Below are positions 53,039 to 61,135 of a stretch of 64,000 nt of DNA, one piece after another. The position numbers and the translations under genes are program-made. The notes below the pieces were generated by a model. The model was given only the letters and a program-made list of their open reading frames with translations. It made no database searches and was not told the origin of the DNA. The stretch lies in contig NZ_CM001165.1 of assembly GCF_000213055.1 (NCBI RefSeq), forward strand, positions 372,001 through 436,000. Reading direction: 5' to 3'. Source of the stretch: Streptomyces sp. Tu6071 (GTDB taxonomy: Bacteria; Actinomycetota; Actinomycetes; Streptomycetales; Streptomycetaceae). How positions within the stretch are numbered: position 1 is the stretch's first letter; the number at the start of each line of letters is the position of its first letter.

Positions 53039-53628
53039 GCGCGGGGGCCAGGGTCGGGGTTCCGCTCGGCACCTACCGCGCCCCTTCGCTGCCGCTCGCC
53101 GTGAACTGGCTGCGCGAGCGCGCCGAATGGCTGTCGCGGATGCTCGACCCCGGACCCGACGCGCCCTGGCTGCCCCCGGGCACGCTCGTGGAGTCCGCCG
53201 AGCGGGCGTGGGCGGTGCCCGAGACGGTCCGCGCGTGGAGCAACGACATCAACGGCCACCTCAGGCTCGCGGAGAAACTCCTCGCGGGCGATCTCGTCGA
53301 GGTGCGCTGGCACGACGAGGCGACCGAGTACGAACTGCTCGCCGAGTCGGTCGACGCGGCCCGCATGCGGCGCGTGGACGTGTCCACGCCGCAGGCCGCC
53401 GGACACCCCGACGTGGACGACGACGGCACCCTCGCCCTACCCGTCGTGCGCGCCGAGATCGCCGAGGCCGCCACGCTGCGCTTCGCGGCCGTCGAGATCG
53501 AGGCCCGCAGCCGGGGCGCGAACTCGTACTTCGGCTTACGCGTGCCGGCTCCCGCGACGCCGGAGGAGCCGCGCCCCCGCCCCCGCGCCGCCCGGCTGCG
53601 GGAGCGGCTCGGCAGGCGGCGCGGCTGA
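53035..53628 (+). CDS. Hypothetical protein coupled to the small peptide gene
   Basis: 197 residues, no family recognised. It is helical at the start (LAVNWLRERAEWLSRMLDPG), continues WSNDINGHLRLAEKLLAGDL, then has a strand-rich middle VRWHDEATEYELLAESVDAA and ARGANS-type RSRGANSYFGLRVPAP near the end, finishing in a basic Pro/Arg tail. No signal peptide or membrane segment. The ATG at 53035 overlaps the stop of the 38-residue peptide; the frame is open further upstream but without good starts. Its coupling suggests it handles, binds or is controlled by that peptide. Confidence 0.7.
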   Translation: MSAGARVGVPLGTYRAPSLPLAVNWLRERAEWLSRMLDPGPDAPWLPPGTLVESAERAWAVPETVRAWSNDINGHLRLAEKLLAGDLVEVRWHDEATEYELLAESVDAARMRRVDVSTPQAAGHPDVDDDGTLALPVVRAEIAEAATLRFAAVEIEARSRGANSYFGLRVPAPATPEEPRPRPRAARLRERLGRRRG

Positions 53629-53761
53629 GCACGGCGGGACGGCCGGCAGACAGGCGCCGTGCGGGCCGGGCAGCGGGGCCAAGGCGGAAGCACCCTGTGG
53701 GGCGGGGCACGCGCGCACCGCGCGGACCCGGCACGACCATCCGGCCGCCCGCACCCCCGGC

Positions 53762-54715
53762 CTAGGGAAGCACGCAGATCCGGCCCGTCGAGCGGCCCTC
53801 CGCCACGCGCCGCACCGCCGAGGCCGCGCCCTCCAGCGGGACGCGCTCCGAGACGAGGGGTTTGATGGTGCCCTCGGCCGCGAGGCGGGTCAGCTCGCGG
53901 TGGCACTCGGCGATCGTCCGCGGCGCGTACTTCGCGTACAGCCCCCAGTGCAGGCCGAGGATCGCGTAGTTCTTCACCATCGCGTGGTTGAGCGCGGGCG
54001 CGGGAATGGTGCCGCTCGTGAAGCCGACGACGACGATGCGGCCCTCGAAGGCGACGCACTTGGCGGACTTGGCGTACGAGTCGCCGCCCACCGGGTCGTA
54101 GACGACGTCGGCGCCCCGGCCGCCCGTGAACTCCTTGACCGAGGCGACGATGTCGTCCGCGTGCCGGTCGAGCACGAGGTCGCAGCCGAGCGCGCGGGCC
54201 ACCCGGGCCTTCTCGGGGCCGCCGACGACACCGATGACACGCGCCCCCGCCGCCTTGCCGAGCTGGACGGCCGCGCTGCCGACGCCACCCGCCGCCGCGT
54301 GCACGAGCAGCGTCTCGCCGGCCGCGATACGGGCCCTGCGGTGGAGCCCGAACCAGCCGGTCTGGTAGCCGATGTGCAGCGCCGCCGCCTCGGCGTCGTC
54401 GAGGGCGTCGGGCGCGGGCAGGCTCGCCGCCTCCTCCAGGAGCGCGTACTCGGCGAAGCCGCCGTGCGGCAGGACCGGGGTGCCGATGAGGCGGCGCCCG
54501 TCCCCGGTGCGCCCGCACAGCTCGACGCCCGGCGTGAAGGGCAGCGGCGGCCTGATCTGGTACTGGCCCCGGCACAGCAGCGCGTCGGGGAAGTTGACGT
54601 TCGCCGCGAGCACCTCGACGAGGAGCTGCCCCGGGCCCGGCTCGGGCCTCTCGGTCTCGGCGAGCCTCATCACCCGCTCGGGTTCGCCGGTCTCCGCCAC
54701 CTGCCATGCCCGCAT
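53762..54715 (-). CDS. Zinc-independent NADPH:quinone reductase/alcohol dehydrogenase-like protein
   Basis: 317 residues of the medium-chain dehydrogenase superfamily. Seen are LVEVLAANVNFPDALLCRGQ, LPFTPGVELCGRTG, the NADPH site LVHAAAGGVGSAAVQLGKAA (~145-165), RALGCDLVLDRHADDIVASV and GADVVYDPVGGDSYAKSAKC. No structural or catalytic zinc ligands are present. It reduces quinones or enones. GGGAGCGAGCC precedes the ATG at 54715. Upstream, CTAAGCGGTCGGTAAG near 54805 resembles part of a TetR-type site, but no regulator is adjacent. Confidence 0.92.
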   Translation of the reverse strand: MRAWQVAETGEPERVMRLAETERPEPGPGQLLVEVLAANVNFPDALLCRGQYQIRPPLPFTPGVELCGRTGDGRRLIGTPVLPHGGFAEYALLEEAASLPAPDALDDAEAAALHIGYQTGWFGLHRRARIAAGETLLVHAAAGGVGSAAVQLGKAAGARVIGVVGGPEKARVARALGCDLVLDRHADDIVASVKEFTGGRGADVVYDPVGGDSYAKSAKCVAFEGRIVVVGFTSGTIPAPALNHAMVKNYAILGLHWGLYAKYAPRTIAECHRELTRLAAEGTIKPLVSERVPLEGAASAVRRVAEGRSTGRICVLP

Positions 54716-54898
54716 GGCTCGCTCCCGCCTGTTCGCGCCTCGGCCGCCCGGCCGGCACCGCGCTTGCGCGCCCCTTGCCGCCGGACCACCCGTGGAGCGG
54801 CATACTAAGCGGTCGGTAAGGGTGAACGGAAGACCGGCCGCACGCGCCCGCCGGGCAGGAGTCCCCACCCGGCGCGGGTCACCGCCGCCGGTCCGGCC

Positions 54899-55558
54899 TC
54901 AGTCCGTCTTCTTCCGCTTCGGCCGCGCCCGCACGTGCATCCGCTCCCCCTGCGGCCCGAAGAGCACGAGGAGTTCGACGGGGCCTTCGTCGAGCAGCCC
55001 GAACCAGTGCGGGACGCGCGTGTCGAACTCAGCGGCCTCGCCCGGTTCGAGGACGAGGTCGTGCTCGCCGAGGACGACACGCAGCCTGCCGTGCAGGACG
55101 TACATCCACTCGTAGCCCTCGTGCGTGCGCGGCTCGGGATCGCGCGAGCCGCCCTCGATGACCATCCGGTACGCCTGCACGCCGCCGGGATGGCGGCTGA
55201 GCGGGTACATGCGGCGGTGGTGCCGCACGATCGGCTCGGCGCGCACGCGGGGGTCGGCGACCGGGCGGGTGCCGACGAGTTCGTCGAGCGCGACCCGGTG
55301 GGCGCGGGCGAGCGGGAGGAGCAGTTCGAGGGTCGGGCGGCGCAGCCCGGATTCGAGGCGCGAGAGCGTGGAGACGGAGATGCCCGTGCTCGTGGAGAGC
55401 GCCGCGAGGGTCATGCCGCGCTCCTTGCGCAGCCCGCGCAGCCGCTCGCCCACCCCGGCGAGGATCTGCTCGGACGCCTCGTCACCGGCCCCGGCGAGAG
55501 CTTCGGCGGCGGACCCGGCATCCTCCGGGCCTCCCGCTCCCGCCCGCCCCGTGCTCAC
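54899..55558 (-). CDS. XRE-cupin transcriptional regulator
   Basis: 219 residues. The helix-turn-helix (~37-95) reads VGERLRGLRKERGMTLAALS, TSTGISVSTLSRLESGLRRP. A C-terminal cupin barrel (~120-215) has THEGYEWMYVLHGRLRVVLG, HDLVLEPGEAAEFDTRVPHW and LVLFGPQGER. This architecture usually controls a neighbouring catabolic or transport gene in response to a small ligand. The GTG at 55558 overlaps the stop of the hydrolase (GTGA), so the two are translationally coupled. Confidence 0.92.
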   Translation of the reverse strand: MSTGRAGAGGPEDAGSAAEALAGAGDEASEQILAGVGERLRGLRKERGMTLAALSTSTGISVSTLSRLESGLRRPTLELLLPLARAHRVALDELVGTRPVADPRVRAEPIVRHHRRMYPLSRHPGGVQAYRMVIEGGSRDPEPRTHEGYEWMYVLHGRLRVVLGEHDLVLEPGEAAEFDTRVPHWFGLLDEGPVELLVLFGPQGERMHVRARPKRKKTD

Positions 55559-56850
55559 GCGTCCCCGCGCACGAGCGCGAGCAGCCGGTCGAGCACCGGG
55601 CCCTGCCGCAGCCCGTCGTGCTCGAACTCGTCGGTGACCCAGGTACGCAGGCCCTTGATGGCGTGCGCGGTGCGCAGCGAGTGCGCGGTGTCGACGTACA
55701 TGTCGTCGTGGTAGACGGCGGCGGCGACGGGGACCTCGTTGCGGGCGAGCCGTCCCGCGTCGTAGAGCGGGGTCCAGTCGGTGCGCTGCGCGAGCAGTTC
55801 GGCGGCCTCGCGCAGCGGCGAGAGCGAGGGGTCGCACGTGAAGGCCCAGGGGTGCACGGACTCGCCCGTGAAGAGGACGGGGGCGTCGCTCGCGAGCGCG
55901 CGCTCGGCGTCGAACTGCGGGAACTCGGTGCGCACGCGCTCGGCGGCCCAGCCCGTGGGGCGGTGGTCCTGCGCGTAGATCGACTCGTGCAGGACCGCGT
56001 AGAGCGGGTGGGCCGCGTAGGAGAGGGCGGCCTGCGCGGCCTCCTGGAAGGCGTCGGAGAGCTGGAGGCCGGTGGGAGTGCGCGCGAAGGCGTTCTCCAG
56101 GAGGTAGTGCAGGGTGTGGCTGCCCGAGCCGCCGCCGAGCGCGATGCCGAGCGACTGGAAGGCCTCGACGGTGAGCCGGTAGCCGCCGTTGAGCACGGGG
56201 CGGTGCTCGGCGAGGTGCTCGGCGACGCGGCGCACGCGGTCGACGTCCTGCGGGTAGCGGGCGTAGTGCGCGGCGACCTTGCGCTCGATGCGGGGATAGG
56301 CGGCGCGGTAGACGTCGTCGGCGTGGGCGTCGAGCGAGGGCAGTCCGCCCGTGATGATCGCGGCGCTCAGGCCCTCGGGGGCGCTGGAGAGGTAGCGCGT
56401 GACGCAGAAGCCGCCGAAGCTCTGGCCGAGGACGGTCCAGGGGGCGCCGCCCGTGAGGTTCTGCCGGATCAGTTCGGCGTCCTTGACGATGGAGTCGGCG
56501 CGGAAGCGGGCGAGGTAGTCGGCCTGCTCGCGCGGGCCGCCGCGCAGCGGGAGCGTCTGGCGGTTGGCCGGGGTGGAGCGTCCCGTGCCGCGCTGGTCCA
56601 TGAGGAGGACGCGGTAGTCCTCGAGGGCGCGCCCGAGCCACGCCTCGCGGCCCACGAAGCGGCGCGCCGCGTTGCCGGGGCCGCCCTCCAGGTAGAGGAG
56701 CCAGGGCCGCTCGCCGCCGCCCTGCTCGGTCGAGACCACTTCCCGGCCGAAGACCTCGATCTGCTCCCCGTCGGGTCGCTCGTGGTCGAGCGGGACGGTG
56801 AACATGCGGTCCGTGAGGACGACGCCGGGCTGGCGGTACGTGGCGGCCAT
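55555..56850 (-). CDS. Alpha/beta hydrolase, proline iminopeptidase-like
   Basis: 431 residues. The N-terminal strands lead to LLYLEGGPGNAARRFVGREA (oxyanion region), VLLMDQRGTGRSTPANRQTL (the DQRGTGxS motif typical of proline iminopeptidases), the nucleophile elbow TVLGQSFGGFCVTRYLSSAP (~155), and C-terminal PVAAAVYHDDMYVDTAHSLR with the late Asp/His region. It is expected to release N-terminal proline or a similar residue from peptides in the cytoplasm. It is longer than the classic ~310-residue enzyme, as the S33 clan of actinobacteria often is. It is coupled to the downstream XRE-cupin gene. Confidence 0.9.
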   Translation of the reverse strand: MAATYRQPGVVLTDRMFTVPLDHERPDGEQIEVFGREVVSTEQGGGERPWLLYLEGGPGNAARRFVGREAWLGRALEDYRVLLMDQRGTGRSTPANRQTLPLRGGPREQADYLARFRADSIVKDAELIRQNLTGGAPWTVLGQSFGGFCVTRYLSSAPEGLSAAIITGGLPSLDAHADDVYRAAYPRIERKVAAHYARYPQDVDRVRRVAEHLAEHRPVLNGGYRLTVEAFQSLGIALGGGSGSHTLHYLLENAFARTPTGLQLSDAFQEAAQAALSYAAHPLYAVLHESIYAQDHRPTGWAAERVRTEFPQFDAERALASDAPVLFTGESVHPWAFTCDPSLSPLREAAELLAQRTDWTPLYDAGRLARNEVPVAAAVYHDDMYVDTAHSLRTAHAIKGLRTWVTDEFEHDGLRQGPVLDRLLALVRGDA

Positions 56851-57242
56851 GGTGCTCCTGCCGGGGTGGGTGGTGCCTTGTCGCACCCAGTTGAGCACAC
56901 GGCCCGGGGGACCTGCGCCCCGGCTCGGCCCGCGCGGCGGGGCGGGAGAGCGCGCGTCCACGGGGTGGCCGCACGGCATTCGCCGGCCCGTCGGGCCACG
57001 GTTGCTGGTCCGCGTCCCCGGATGGGCGAGCCGCGCCCGCGCGGAGGAGGGACGGTCGGCTCGCACCGAGGATGGGGGCGCCCTGCTCACGCCCTCCGCC
57101 CCTGAGGCGTGCGAGCCGGGCGAGCCGGAGGCGGCCCGGGGCGCGGTGCGCGGCCGCCCACGCCGCTGAGCCGGGTGGCTGCCGGGATGCGCATGGTCCG
57201 CGTCGCGGAGATCCTGGCCAGTACACGAGAGGAGCCGCTGGG
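56851..57242. other. Intergenic region upstream of the divergent hydrolase and ABC ATPase units
   Basis: About 390 bases, very GC-rich, with no convincing gene on either strand. Apparent open frames are shadows with Arg/Pro/Ala composition. It must hold the promoters of both divergent units; none could be placed with confidence. Confidence 0.4.
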
Positions 57243-57458
57243 ATGAGCACCCTTCAGCCCGCCCCGAGCGAACCGGGAGGCACCTTCCCCGGCATGCCGC
57301 CACGCGTACGGCTCCACCCACCCGGGCCCCGGCCGCGCGACGCCCGGCCGGGTGCGGCGGCGGGCCACGCGCGTGCCCGCACGGGCATGGCACGGCAGCG
57401 GGTCGAGGGGGTGCACGGGCCGCGCCGCCCACATGTCGTACGGCTCGGTGAGGCGTGA
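57243..57458 (+). CDS. Possible small protein upstream of the ABC ATPase
   Basis: A 71-residue frame, MSTLQPAPSEPGGTFPGMPP then basic Pro/Arg-rich sequence ending RRPHVVRLGEA. AGAGGAG lies nine bases before the ATG, and the stop overlaps the GTG of the ABC ATPase (GTGA). The start signals and overlap argue for translation; the composition argues against a folded protein. It could be a leader ORF. Confidence 0.35.
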   Translation: MSTLQPAPSEPGGTFPGMPPRVRLHPPGPRPRDARPGAAAGHARARTGMARQRVEGVHGPRRPHVVRLGEA

Positions 57459-58645
57459 GCGCCACGGCCGCGCGGCCCCGTCCGATGATCCGCTTCGAGG
57501 GCGTCGGCAAGCGGTACGCGGACGGCACCGTCGCGGTGCACGACCTCTCGCTGGACGTCGCCGAGGGGCAGCTCGTCACCCTGGTCGGGCCTTCGGGCTG
57601 CGGCAAGACGACGACCATGATGATGGTCAACCGGCTCGTCGAGCCGACCTCGGGGCGCATCGAGGTGGACGGCGAGGACATCGCGCACGTCGACCCGGTC
57701 GCGCTCCGTCGCCGCATCGGCTACGTCATCCAGCAGGTCGGTCTCTTCCCGCACCGCACGGTGCTCGACAACACGGCGACGGTGCTCTCGCTGCTCGGCA
57801 CGAAGCGCGGCCGGGCCAGGGAACGCGCGCGGGAGCTGCTGGACCTCGTGGGGCTCGACCCGGAGACGTTCGGCCCGCGCTACCCGCACCAGCTCTCCGG
57901 CGGGCAGCGGCAGCGTGTCGGGGTCGCGCGGGCGCTCGCGGCCGATCCGCCCGTGCTGCTCATGGACGAGCCCTTCGGCGCGGTGGACCCGGTGGTGCGC
58001 GAGCGGCTGCAGAACCAGTTCGTCGACCTCCAGCGGCGGCTGCGCAAGACGGTGCTGTTCGTGACGCACGACATCGAGGAGGCGGTGCGGCTCGGGGATC
58101 GCATGGCGGTGTACGGGCCCGGCCGGATCGAGCAGTTCGACACGCCGCAGACGGTCCTCGGGCGCCCCGCGACCCCGTACGTCGCGGAGTTCGTCGGCAC
58201 GGACCGGGGCCTGAAGCGGCTCTCGGTGACCGAGATCAGGCCCGAGGACCTGGAGGAGCCGCCGCTCGTACGGCGGTCCGAGCCGGCCGCGCGCGCGGCG
58301 GAGCGGCTGCGCGCCGAGGGGGCGCGCTGGGCGGTCGTGCTCGACGAGGCGGGCGAGTTGCACGGCTGGGTGGGCGTGGACGAGGTGGGTGGCGGCGGGG
58401 ACCGGGCCGTGGGCGAGCTGGCGCACCGGATGAACGCGTGGGTCCCGGTGGGCGCCCCGCTCAAGCAGGCGTTCGGGGAGATGCTCCAGCACGACGCGGG
58501 CTGGGTCGCGGTCCTCGACGGCGCGCGCTTCCTGGGCGTCCTGACGCCGGGCAAGCTCCACGAGGCGCTGCGGCGCTCGGTGGACGCGGACGCGCGCGGG
58601 GTGCGGCGCGGGGACGTGGACTTCGAGTCGGTGGCGGACGCCTGA
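57455..58645 (+). CDS. Glycine betaine/osmoprotectant ABC transporter ATP-binding protein
   Basis: 396 residues. The ATPase domain has Walker A LVGPSGCGKTTTMMMVNRLV (~50), the Q-loop YVIQQVGLFPHRT, signature [17 protein letters not shown] (~147), Walker B VLLMDEPFGAVD and VTHDIEEAVRLGDRM. Two C-terminal CBS-like repeats (~270-380: ARWAVVLDEAGELHGWVGVD; AGWVAVLDGARFLGVLTPG) are the osmosensing module of OpuA/OpuC/ProV ATPases. Its permeases and binding protein lie on the opposite strand, 60.2-62.5 kb, beyond an ABC-2-like gene. The GTG start is favoured over the ATG ten codons later. Confidence 0.93.
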   Translation: MSATAARPRPMIRFEGVGKRYADGTVAVHDLSLDVAEGQLVTLVGPSGCGKTTTMMMVNRLVEPTSGRIEVDGEDIAHVDPVALRRRIGYVIQQVGLFPHRTVLDNTATVLSLLGTKRGRARERARELLDLVGLDPETFGPRYPHQLSGGQRQRVGVARALAADPPVLLMDEPFGAVDPVVRERLQNQFVDLQRRLRKTVLFVTHDIEEAVRLGDRMAVYGPGRIEQFDTPQTVLGRPATPYVAEFVGTDRGLKRLSVTEIRPEDLEEPPLVRRSEPAARAAERLRAEGARWAVVLDEAGELHGWVGVDEVGGGGDRAVGELAHRMNAWVPVGAPLKQAFGEMLQHDAGWVAVLDGARFLGVLTPGKLHEALRRSVDADARGVRRGDVDFESVADA

Positions 58646-58675
58646 GGGACGGTACGGGGGCGGTACGGGCGGTAC

Positions 58676-58735
58676 GCGGGCCGCGCGCCGCCCGCCGGGA
58701 GGACGGCGGGCCGCGCGCCGCCCGCCGGGAGGACG
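58676..58735 (+). repeat. 30-base perfect tandem duplication between convergent genes
   Basis: Two identical 30-base copies beginning GCGGGCCGCGCGCCGCCCGC and ending GGGAGGACG. Each can fold (GCGGGC with GCCCGC), so the pair makes a double hairpin that may act as a terminator for the convergent ATPase and ABC-2-like genes. Confidence 0.85.
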
Positions 58736-58771
58736 CCCGTCCCCGTACCGACGCCCGCACCCCTTGAGCCG

Positions 58772-60145
58772 TCAGGCGCTCGGGACCGCGTGGGCGCTCG
58801 GGGCGGCGAGGACGAAGTCCTGGCGGGTGACGCGGCCCTCGCGGGGCAGGACGCGGCTCGCCGCCGGGCGGTGGCCCTTGGCGAGGGCGAGGACGCTGAC
58901 CCAGTCCTCGGGCAGACCGGCCGCGCCCCAGCGTCCCTCTTCGTCGGTGACGGTCTTGAGGAGCTGGTGGCCGTCGTGGCCGAGGACGGTGATGAAGACG
59001 CCGGGCACGGGGCGGCCGTCGTCGTAGAAGACCTCGCCGCCGAGCACCGCCGTGCGCTCCCCGAAGGGGTCGTGCGCGCCCGGTGTGACGGCGTGCGGCA
59101 CCGGGGCCTCCAGGGCCGGGTCCTCGACGGGCTCCTCGGGCACCGCCGCCCCGGCCCGCTCGTGCTCCTTGCGCCGGGCGAGCACGGCCCCGACCGCGAC
59201 GAGCAGCAGACCGAGGAGGAGCCACGCGCACAGCACGAGCGTCGGGCGCAGGACGCCCTTGCCGTCGAAGGAGAAGATGCCGTGCAGCGCCTCGATGACG
59301 TTGCCGAGCGGGAAGACGGGGTGCAGGGCGCGGAAGAAGGCCGGGACCATCTGGTAGGGGATGGCGCCGCCGCTCGACGGGATCGAGAGCAGGACGAAGA
59401 GGGTGATGGCGACGCCGGGGATGAACTGCTTCACGAAGGGGACGAGGCCGTAGGTGACCCAGGCGACCGCCTGCGAGAGCAGGAAGAGGTAGAGGATGCC
59501 GAGCGGTTCGTCCGGGACGATGTCGAGGCCGCGCCCGATGGCGTAGGCGACGAGGCTCATGAAGGCGGACAGGCAGGCGAGGGTGAGCAGCTTTCCGCGC
59601 CGGGTGAGGTGGGCGCGGATGAGCATCATGACGGAGATGTAGGCGGAGATGTTGAGGGACATCGTGAGGTAGAAGAGGCCGGTGCCGCTCGTGTCGCCGG
59701 GAGCGGTGGGGACGAGTTCGACCGTGGTGAGCTGTCCGCCGCCGCGTTCGACGGCGGTGCGGAAGGCGGTCGTGACGGCCTGTTCGAGCAGGGCGCCCTC
59801 GGCCTTGGCGAGGTAGAGCGTGGGGCGGCGGGCGTCGGCGGCGAAGGCGGCCTCGGTGTCGCGGTCGAGGACCTTGCGGCGCGCGTCGGCGGGCGAGCGG
59901 GCGGTGACGACGTCGAAGGCGCCGGGTGACGCCTTGTCGAATCCCGCACGGATCTCGCGCGCCGCCTGCGGGCCCGAGACGGCCACGCGCACGTCGTGCG
60001 GCGTCGGATTGTGGAAGGGCAGCGCGTAGCAGAGCAGGAAGCCGAAGAAGAACAGGAGCGGGAACCACAGGCCGCCCGCGAGGGTGCGGGCGAGGTCGGC
60101 GAGCGCGGCGCCCCGGCCTCGCGGCTCGGGGGTCTCCTCGGTCAT
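58772..60145 (-). CDS. ABC-2/YhgE-like membrane protein with a carboxypeptidase-regulatory-like C-terminal domain
   Basis: 457 residues. There is one membrane helix near the N-terminus (LWFPLLFFFGFLLCYALPFH), then an extracytoplasmic stretch (AVSGPQAAREIRAGFDKASP, LYLAKAEGALLEQAVTTAFR), then five helices (from LFYLTMSLNISAYISVMMLI to LVLCAWLLLGLLLVAVGAVL), as in YhgE/Pip-type and ABC-2 permeases. Residues ~375-440 form a carboxypeptidase-regulatory-like beta sandwich (LGGEVFYDDGRPVPGVFITV; TDEEGRWGAAGLPEDWVSVL). The combination of permease and this domain is unusual. No ATPase of the ABC-2 type is adjacent. It ends the osmoprotectant operon, 21 bases after the binding protein stop. Confidence 0.75.
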   Translation of the reverse strand: MTEETPEPRGRGAALADLARTLAGGLWFPLLFFFGFLLCYALPFHNPTPHDVRVAVSGPQAAREIRAGFDKASPGAFDVVTARSPADARRKVLDRDTEAAFAADARRPTLYLAKAEGALLEQAVTTAFRTAVERGGGQLTTVELVPTAPGDTSGTGLFYLTMSLNISAYISVMMLIRAHLTRRGKLLTLACLSAFMSLVAYAIGRGLDIVPDEPLGILYLFLLSQAVAWVTYGLVPFVKQFIPGVAITLFVLLSIPSSGGAIPYQMVPAFFRALHPVFPLGNVIEALHGIFSFDGKGVLRPTLVLCAWLLLGLLLVAVGAVLARRKEHERAGAAVPEEPVEDPALEAPVPHAVTPGAHDPFGERTAVLGGEVFYDDGRPVPGVFITVLGHDGHQLLKTVTDEEGRWGAAGLPEDWVSVLALAKGHRPAASRVLPREGRVTRQDFVLAAPSAHAVPSA

Positions 60146-60166
60146 CGGACTGCCTTCCTGACGGGT

Positions 60167-61135
60167 TCAGAGCAGGTGGTGGCGGTCGAGGTAGTCGCGG
60201 GCGACGTCCTCGGGGAGGCGGCGCCAGCTGTCGACGCGGCGGTTGAGGTCGGCGAGGTCGGCGGTGGTGAGGACCTTGTTGAGGCGGTCGAGCGCGGCGG
60301 CGACGCGACGCGAACCGGCCCGGGAGCGGTTGACGACGGGGACGAGGTAGTCGGCGTTCTGGAGCTTCTTGTCGTCGCGGAGCAGGACGAGCCCGAACTC
60401 GTCGAGCGTCGCGTCGGTCGTGGTCGTGGCGACGAGCTGATCGCGGCCGTCCTGCACTGCCTTCTTCGCCTGCGTCGTGCCGAGGCCCTTGGGGTCGATC
60501 GCGGTGAGGTCGATGCCGTACGTCTTCTTCAGGCCGGGGGCGCAGTAGGGGCGGGTCGCGCACTCGTCGCCCGCCGCGATGCGGACGGGGAGCTTCGCGC
60601 GGCCGAGGTCGGAGAGGGTGCGCAGCTTGTGCTCGCGCGCGTAGGCGCGGGTGACGGCGTACGCGTTCTGGTCGACGGCCCTGCCGGGGTCGAGGACGTC
60701 GAGGCCGCGCGCGGCGGCGAGGGCGCGCAGGCGGCGCATGGTGCGGTCGAGGTCGGGCGAGCCGACCGGTTCCGCGTCGGCGCCGTTCTTCTTGGCGTTC
60801 AGCCAGTCGGCGAAGGTGGCGGCGTACTCGGGGACGACGTCGATCTGCCCGGATTCGAGCGCGGGCTCGTACAGCTCGCGGTTGGAGACGGTGATCAGCC
60901 GGGTGTGGTAGCCGGCCTTGTCGAGGAGCAGCTTGTACATGTGGGCGAGCAGGTCGCTCTCGGTGAAACCGGCCGAGCCGATGGTGAGCTGCTTGCTGTC
61001 GCCCGGGGGCGCGGTGACCTCGTTCCGGTTCTCCAGGGACGGGCCCGTGGAGCAGGCGGTGAGGAGGAGTGCCGCGGTGAGCAGCGCGGCGGCGCCACGG
61101 GTACGGGGCAGGGCGGCGCTCGGGGTACGGGTCAC
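60167..61135 (-). CDS. Glycine betaine/osmoprotectant substrate-binding lipoprotein
   Basis: 322 residues, OpuAC/ProX-type. The lipobox is LLLTACS (Cys ~28). The ligand-binding protein begins QLTIGSAGFTESDLLAHMYK, continues NRELYEPALESGQIDVVPEY with the conserved aromatic and acidic residues, and TDATLDEFGLVLLRDDKKLQ. The GTG at 61135 overlaps the stop of the upstream permease (GTGA). It captures a quaternary amine outside the membrane for the two permeases encoded upstream. Confidence 0.93.
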   Translation of the reverse strand: MTRTPSAALPRTRGAAALLTAALLLTACSTGPSLENRNEVTAPPGDSKQLTIGSAGFTESDLLAHMYKLLLDKAGYHTRLITVSNRELYEPALESGQIDVVPEYAATFADWLNAKKNGADAEPVGSPDLDRTMRRLRALAAARGLDVLDPGRAVDQNAYAVTRAYAREHKLRTLSDLGRAKLPVRIAAGDECATRPYCAPGLKKTYGIDLTAIDPKGLGTTQAKKAVQDGRDQLVATTTTDATLDEFGLVLLRDDKKLQNADYLVPVVNRSRAGSRRVAAALDRLNKVLTTADLADLNRRVDSWRRLPEDVARDYLDRHHLL

